Source: Desulfobulbaceae bacterium
Lineage (GTDB): Bacteria > Desulfobacterota > Desulfobulbia > Desulfobulbales > Desulfocapsaceae
Length of the DNA: 8,850 nt
Direction of reading: 5' to 3'
NCBI GenBank assembly: GCA_030632405.1
Contig: DAOVUU010000067.1
Location: 1 to 8,850, forward strand
Within the stretch, counting starts at the first letter, position 1, and each line of letters begins with the position of its first letter. Below are positions 6,893 through 8,850 of the stretch, one piece after another. Below the pieces are notes generated by a model, which saw nothing but the letters and a program-made list of their open reading frames with translations, was not told the origin of the DNA and did not search any database. The translations under genes and the position numbers were made by a program.

Positions 6893-6968
6893 ACTGAGAT
6901 AAAGCCAAACTTGTCGTAAGACAGGGACGGAAAGCTACGGGTCTCAACAGATAGCCGGGCTGCCTTGG
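6893..6968 (+). ncRNA. Cyclic di-GMP-I (GEMM-I) riboswitch aptamer
   Basis: The conserved GEMM core is readable. GCCAAAC (6904-6910) opens a P2 stem, CTTGTC/GACAGG, closed by a GTAA (GNRA) tetraloop at 6916-6919. GACGGAAAGC (6926-6935) follows, then a short P3 of CGG/CCG and TCT/AGA with a CAAC loop (6938-6957) containing the receptor-like internal loop. GGGCTGCC (6957-6964) closes the core. Aligned by eye to the Vc2 aptamer, the G20 equivalent is G6904, A47 is A6931 and C92 is C6963, so all three ligand-contact positions are kept. The G21-C46 pair appears as C6905-G6930, a compensated change. Retention of G20 favours c-di-GMP over the A20-type cGAMP variants. The outer P1 stem is not clear, so the ends are approximate. 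Confidence 0.87.
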
Positions 6969-6992
6969 AAAAGAGGTAGCTCGGCTTTTTTT
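6953..6992 (+). terminator. Riboswitch-controlled intrinsic terminator
   Basis: A 13-bp stem without bulges (6953-6965 against 6974-6986, two G-U wobbles) surrounds an 8-base loop and runs into seven T residues (6986-6992). The 5' arm AGCCGGGCTGCCT is also the 3' side of the aptamer, including the equivalent of ligand-contacting C92. Aptamer and terminator therefore exclude each other. A bound ligand should stabilise the aptamer, block the terminator and turn the downstream gene on. Confidence 0.85.
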
Positions 6993-7208
6993 ATTTACTA
7001 CTGCTTTTAGTGGCACAACAACGGGGGGATTATGTAACGAAAACAGATCAGTTTGATTGTCATTTCTAGATCCTGCAGAATTTTTACTACTACAGGAGCA
7101 TAAAAGACAGTTGGGATTTCATATTATAAAAAAGAGTTAAAAAAATTTATACAAACAAGTGGCCTATAATTTAACGTAATTATCAATCTTTGTATGAGGA
7201 GAAAAATT
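6993..7208 (+). other. Long leader between riboswitch terminator and coding start
   Basis: The 216 AT-rich bases between terminator and start codon hold no gene. A TATAAT at 7165-7170 could be a second, riboswitch-independent promoter, but no good -35 is seen 16-18 bases upstream. AGTGGC occurs at 7009-7014 and 7158-7163. The ribosome-binding site AGGAG (7197-7201) is 7 bases before ATG 7209. Confidence 0.4.
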
Positions 7209-7730
7209 ATGTCTTTTATAAGAAATATTCCAGTAACTTTAGCAATTATCTTTGTTTTTGGGGTAACCATGGTTGATTATGCAGCAGCAGGGACAAAGAC
7301 CATGAATTTTAAGCTTGTTAGTACGATTGAAAAAGTAGAAATGGTTAAAGTGACTGACATGAAAGGAGTGGTTATCGGCGTAATGGACAGGAAAGGTCTG
7401 AGCATGTTTGAAAACGGTGATATTGCAACCACGGCGTGCAGAGGCACTTTTGATACTAAAAAAGGGTTCCAGGGATATTCTTCACTAACCTTTGCTGATG
7501 GTTCCACCCTGGTTTTGTCCTGGACCGGGCCTACAAGCCGGGTTGCTCCAGGTGGTAAATTCGGAGGGTTTTCGGCTAAATTTGAATATGCTAATGGAAC
7601 CGGCCGTTTCAAAGGAATTAAAGGGAAAGGGACCTTTACCGAAAAAAAACCGAATTGGGATAAAGATTTTAAAGCCAAAGGTTTTACATACTATGAATTT
7701 ACCGGAACTTATGATTTATCATCGCAATAA
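7209..7730 (+). CDS. Secreted protein of unknown function, AOC/dirigent-barrel-like C-terminus
   Basis: A 173-aa exported protein. Residues 1-27 are a signal peptide ending in DYAAAG, with a likely cut after AAA. The mature part (about 146 aa) is rich in Gly, Thr, Lys and aromatic residues in alternating strand-like segments and has one Cys, in TTACRGTF. The stretch ANGTGRFKGIKGKGTFT near residues 130-147 resembles the GTGRFxGxxGxGTF signature of small secreted beta-barrels related to allene oxide cyclase or dirigent proteins. The protein ends YEFTGTYDLSSQ. I do not recognise a specific family and no enzyme activity is inferred. ATG 7209 is chosen because AGGAG lies 7 bases upstream; the in-frame ATG 7194 overlaps that site. 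It is the only gene downstream of the GEMM-I riboswitch, so c-di-GMP probably controls its expression. That suggests a surface, matrix or attachment role, but this is inference. Confidence 0.85.
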   Translation: MSFIRNIPVTLAIIFVFGVTMVDYAAAGTKTMNFKLVSTIEKVEMVKVTDMKGVVIGVMDRKGLSMFENGDIATTACRGTFDTKKGFQGYSSLTFADGSTLVLSWTGPTSRVAPGGKFGGFSAKFEYANGTGRFKGIKGKGTFTEKKPNWDKDFKAKGFTYYEFTGTYDLSSQ

Positions 7731-7999
7731 ATTTCAAAAAAGCAACATATTTGATGCTTTAAAAAGAGTACCTACGATTAAAAAAGGCAGGGGATGATTT
7801 CAATTTACTTTTTTTGCCTTTCGCCCTCGTCTCTGTTTTCAAAAGCATGGTCCAAAAGAGGCGACATCTATCCTAACTCAGGGGGTTAATCCAAGAAGTA
7901 GCGGCATTGAATCATGGTAGTTAAGGAAGACAACCGGATTTTCCGCATTAATGAAACATCTTGATCCCCTTTGACGGATCGCCTCGAGTAAAAAGACGT
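7731..7999. other. Non-coding region after the secreted-protein gene
   Basis: I find no convincing gene. Two weak hairpins are present. AAAGCA/TGCTTT (7739-7744 and 7755-7760) has a 10-base loop and no T-run. AAAGGCA/TGCCTTT (7783-7789 and 7815-7821) has a 25-base loop; read on the minus strand it is followed by a T-run, so it could weakly terminate leftward transcripts. No good rightward terminator for the secreted-protein gene is seen. Confidence 0.35.
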
Positions 8000-8022
8000 G
8001 TCGGGTCGAAGTGAGGCCCGAC
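7990..8022 (-). terminator. Candidate terminator of the GntR gene
   Basis: On the minus strand the GTCGGGCC...GACCCGAC hairpin (8022 to 8000) lies 35 bases after the repressor stop. A five-T run (complement of 7990-7994) follows after a 5-base gap. The gap between stem and T-run is longer than ideal, so the call is moderate. Confidence 0.4.
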
Positions 8023-8048
8023 CAGGATTTCTCGGACAAGCTCCTGGT
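8000..8048. repeat. Two adjoining strong inverted repeats
   Basis: GTCGGGTC (8000-8007) pairs with GGCCCGAC (8015-8022) around a 7-base loop, 8 bp with one wobble. ACCAGGA (8021-8027) pairs with TCCTGGT (8042-8048) around a 14-base loop, 7 bp. They share AC at 8021-8022, so the hairpins abut. The segment is GC-richer than its surroundings. Read leftward, the first hairpin is followed within 5 bases by five T residues, so it may also terminate the repressor gene, whose stop is at 8058. Confidence 0.55.
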
Positions 8049-8057
8049 TAATATCTT

Positions 8058-8756
8058 TTACTGAGAACAATACTGGCGTAATAAGTATTCACGGGATCTT
8101 TTTTCAGCATTTAAGGCGTCTCCTTCAGCTACGGGCTTCAAAATAACTTCCAGATCCTCATGGGTCCTTTGACATACCAGTGGGGCCACTTTACTGCGCA
8201 GTTTAATACCATCAAAATTGGCGCGCCGTCTCTGCTCAATTATCTGGTCAAAAATGGATAGTAAAAATGGGTTATTTGACAAGCTGTACAGTTCACGAAA
8301 AAAAGAATAAATTTGTTCTTTAAACTCTAACCAGCAAGCAGCGGTTTTCATTTTTTCAAGATCACTGTAAATGGTTGTAACTTGACTTGGTGTTGCGTTA
8401 TTGGTCGCCATTGCAACTACTCCAGGTTCCATTACCAACCTGGCTTCAAGAATAGTATTGAAGTTGATAGAGCTACTTAAACAGTCTATCCTCACCTCTG
8501 CATCCATCATTTCAATAGTAGTTACTGCCTGGGGGGATAAAAAAGTGCCACTTCCAATTCTCCGCTGCACTATTCCATCTTTATTCAGGCGGTCAAGGGC
8601 TCTGCGGATCGTCCCTCGCGACACCCTGTACGTTGCTGCAAAACTACGCTCATCCATCATCTTTCCACCAGGGCGATATACCCCAGATCTTATATCCGCC
8701 ATAATAGCATTAAAGACGTCCAGGCTATCATTCACCGGAAGATATTGAATGTTCAT
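8058..8756 (-). CDS. GntR-family transcriptional regulator (FCD/FadR subfamily)
   Basis: A 232-aa DNA-binding regulator. Residues about 8-73 form the GntR winged helix: IRSGVYRPGGKMMDERSFA, recognition helix VSRGTIRRALDRL, then the wing RRIGSGTFL. Residues about 100-228 are an all-helical FCD-type ligand domain starting with LEARLVMEPGVVAMA. The usual FCD DxxFH motif is IYSFF here (I149, F153), and the final REHL is REYL (Y224); only H199 in THEDLEVIL remains. Most metal ligands are thus missing, so the effector may differ from the typical metal-assisted carboxylate. The start at 8756 has AGGAG five bases upstream. Dyads at 8783-8804 are candidate autoregulatory sites. The gene points away from whatever lies right of the window, which it may control divergently. 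Physiological target is unknown; hexuronate, lactate or other carboxylate control is common in the family but not shown here. Confidence 0.9.
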   Translation of the reverse strand: MNIQYLPVNDSLDVFNAIMADIRSGVYRPGGKMMDERSFAATYRVSRGTIRRALDRLNKDGIVQRRIGSGTFLSPQAVTTIEMMDAEVRIDCLSSSINFNTILEARLVMEPGVVAMATNNATPSQVTTIYSDLEKMKTAACWLEFKEQIYSFFRELYSLSNNPFLLSIFDQIIEQRRRANFDGIKLRSKVAPLVCQRTHEDLEVILKPVAEGDALNAEKRSREYLLRQYCSQ

Positions 8757-8779
8757 AAATTCTCCTCACAATATTTAGT

Positions 8780-8804
8780 ACAATTGGTTCACAATGGTTT
8801 ACCA
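8780..8804. promoter_or_regulatory. Operator-like repeats upstream of the GntR gene
   Basis: ATTG-N5-CAAT (8783-8795) and TGGT-TT-ACCA (8795-8804) are overlapping perfect dyads. ACAATTGGTT (8780-8789) and ACAATGGTT (8791-8799) are near-direct repeats offset by 11 bases, about one helical turn. TGGT...ACCA half-sites are typical of FadR/PdhR-type GntR operators. The site lies 24-48 bases before the start codon, suiting autorepression or control of a divergent gene beyond 8850. Confidence 0.5.
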
Positions 8805-8850
8805 CAAAATACAAATTTAGCAAGTGATTATTTGAAAAAACACCTATTCT

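Larger units (their letters stand above)
7948..8070 (-). pseudogene. Possible 40-codon remnant or expressed-looking repeat
   Basis: On the minus strand one frame is open from TTG 8070 to TAA 7948 and overlaps the end of the repressor gene in another frame. The peptide reads protein-like, for example NQELVREILVGPHFDPTRLF then TRGDPSKGIKMF. There is no ribosome-binding site and no start but TTG. It may be the tail of a decayed gene or an accidental reading of the inverted repeats it contains. I do not identify a parent family. Confidence 0.25.

Noticed and set aside
7009..7030. Sigma54-type -24/-12 element beginning TGGCAC
   Set aside because: The required TTGC element at the correct distance is missing.
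7492..7797. Plus-strand frame of 101 codons overlapping the secreted-protein gene
   Set aside because: It is out of frame with a gene that has a signal peptide and good ribosome-binding site, and has no domain features.
8401..8748. Plus-strand frame of 115 codons antisense to the GntR gene
   Set aside because: It is fully covered by a clear GntR/FCD coding sequence on the other strand and has no ribosome-binding site.
1..8850. Mobile elements, CRISPR arrays, tRNA or rRNA genes
   Set aside because: No transposase or integrase motifs, regularly spaced repeats, cloverleaf-type tRNA sequence or rRNA signature were seen on either strand.

Overview
The window looks like chromosomal DNA from a Gram-negative, probably deltaproteobacterial (Desulfobacterota-type) organism. 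This is inferred from the gene types (orphan periplasmic binding proteins next to a GAF-containing hybrid-style kinase, single receiver, receiver-PP2C phosphatase), a GEMM-I (cyclic di-GMP) riboswitch, and moderate, AT-leaning base composition. No species-level claim can be made from sequence alone.

Layout. Bases 1-51 may hold the tail of an upstream gene. Bases 248-6470 form a co-directional (+) signalling cluster: two tandem paralogous SBP_bac_3-type periplasmic binding proteins (248-979 and 1142-1870), a third binding protein of the ABC_sub_bind family (about 1915-2880), a two-TM histidine kinase with HAMP, GAF, HisKA and HATPase domains (2910-4955), a single-domain CheY/DivK-like receiver overlapping it by one base (4955-5320), and a receiver fused to a SpoIIE/RsbU-type PP2C phosphatase (5337-6470). 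No ABC permease or ATPase is present, so the binding proteins may act as ligand-loaded sensors for the kinase rather than in transport. The output would be a phosphorylation-controlled phosphatase whose usual substrate (a STAS anti-sigma antagonist) is not in the window.

Bases 6471-7208 are a long non-coding region. It holds a near-consensus sigma70 promoter (6844-6873) with a 22-bp dyad over its -35 element, followed by a compact GEMM-I aptamer (about 6893-6965). The aptamer's 3' side is also the 5' arm of a strong intrinsic terminator (6953-6992). This geometry predicts that ligand binding prevents termination (an ON switch) of a secreted 173-aa protein with a C-terminal motif reminiscent of allene-oxide-cyclase/dirigent-type barrels (7209-7730).

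Bases 7731-8057 are non-coding apart from two adjacent strong inverted repeats (8000-8048) that may be a repeat element, a gene remnant or the terminator of the last gene. On the minus strand, 8058-8756 encodes a GntR/FCD-family repressor in which most of the usual metal-binding residues are replaced. Its upstream region carries overlapping operator-like dyads and an 11-bp-spaced direct repeat.

The most notable points are the riboswitch-terminator-promoter ensemble driving a secreted protein of unknown function, and the orphan binding-protein/kinase/phosphatase cascade next to it. Whether the two are functionally linked, for example through c-di-GMP, is inference only.
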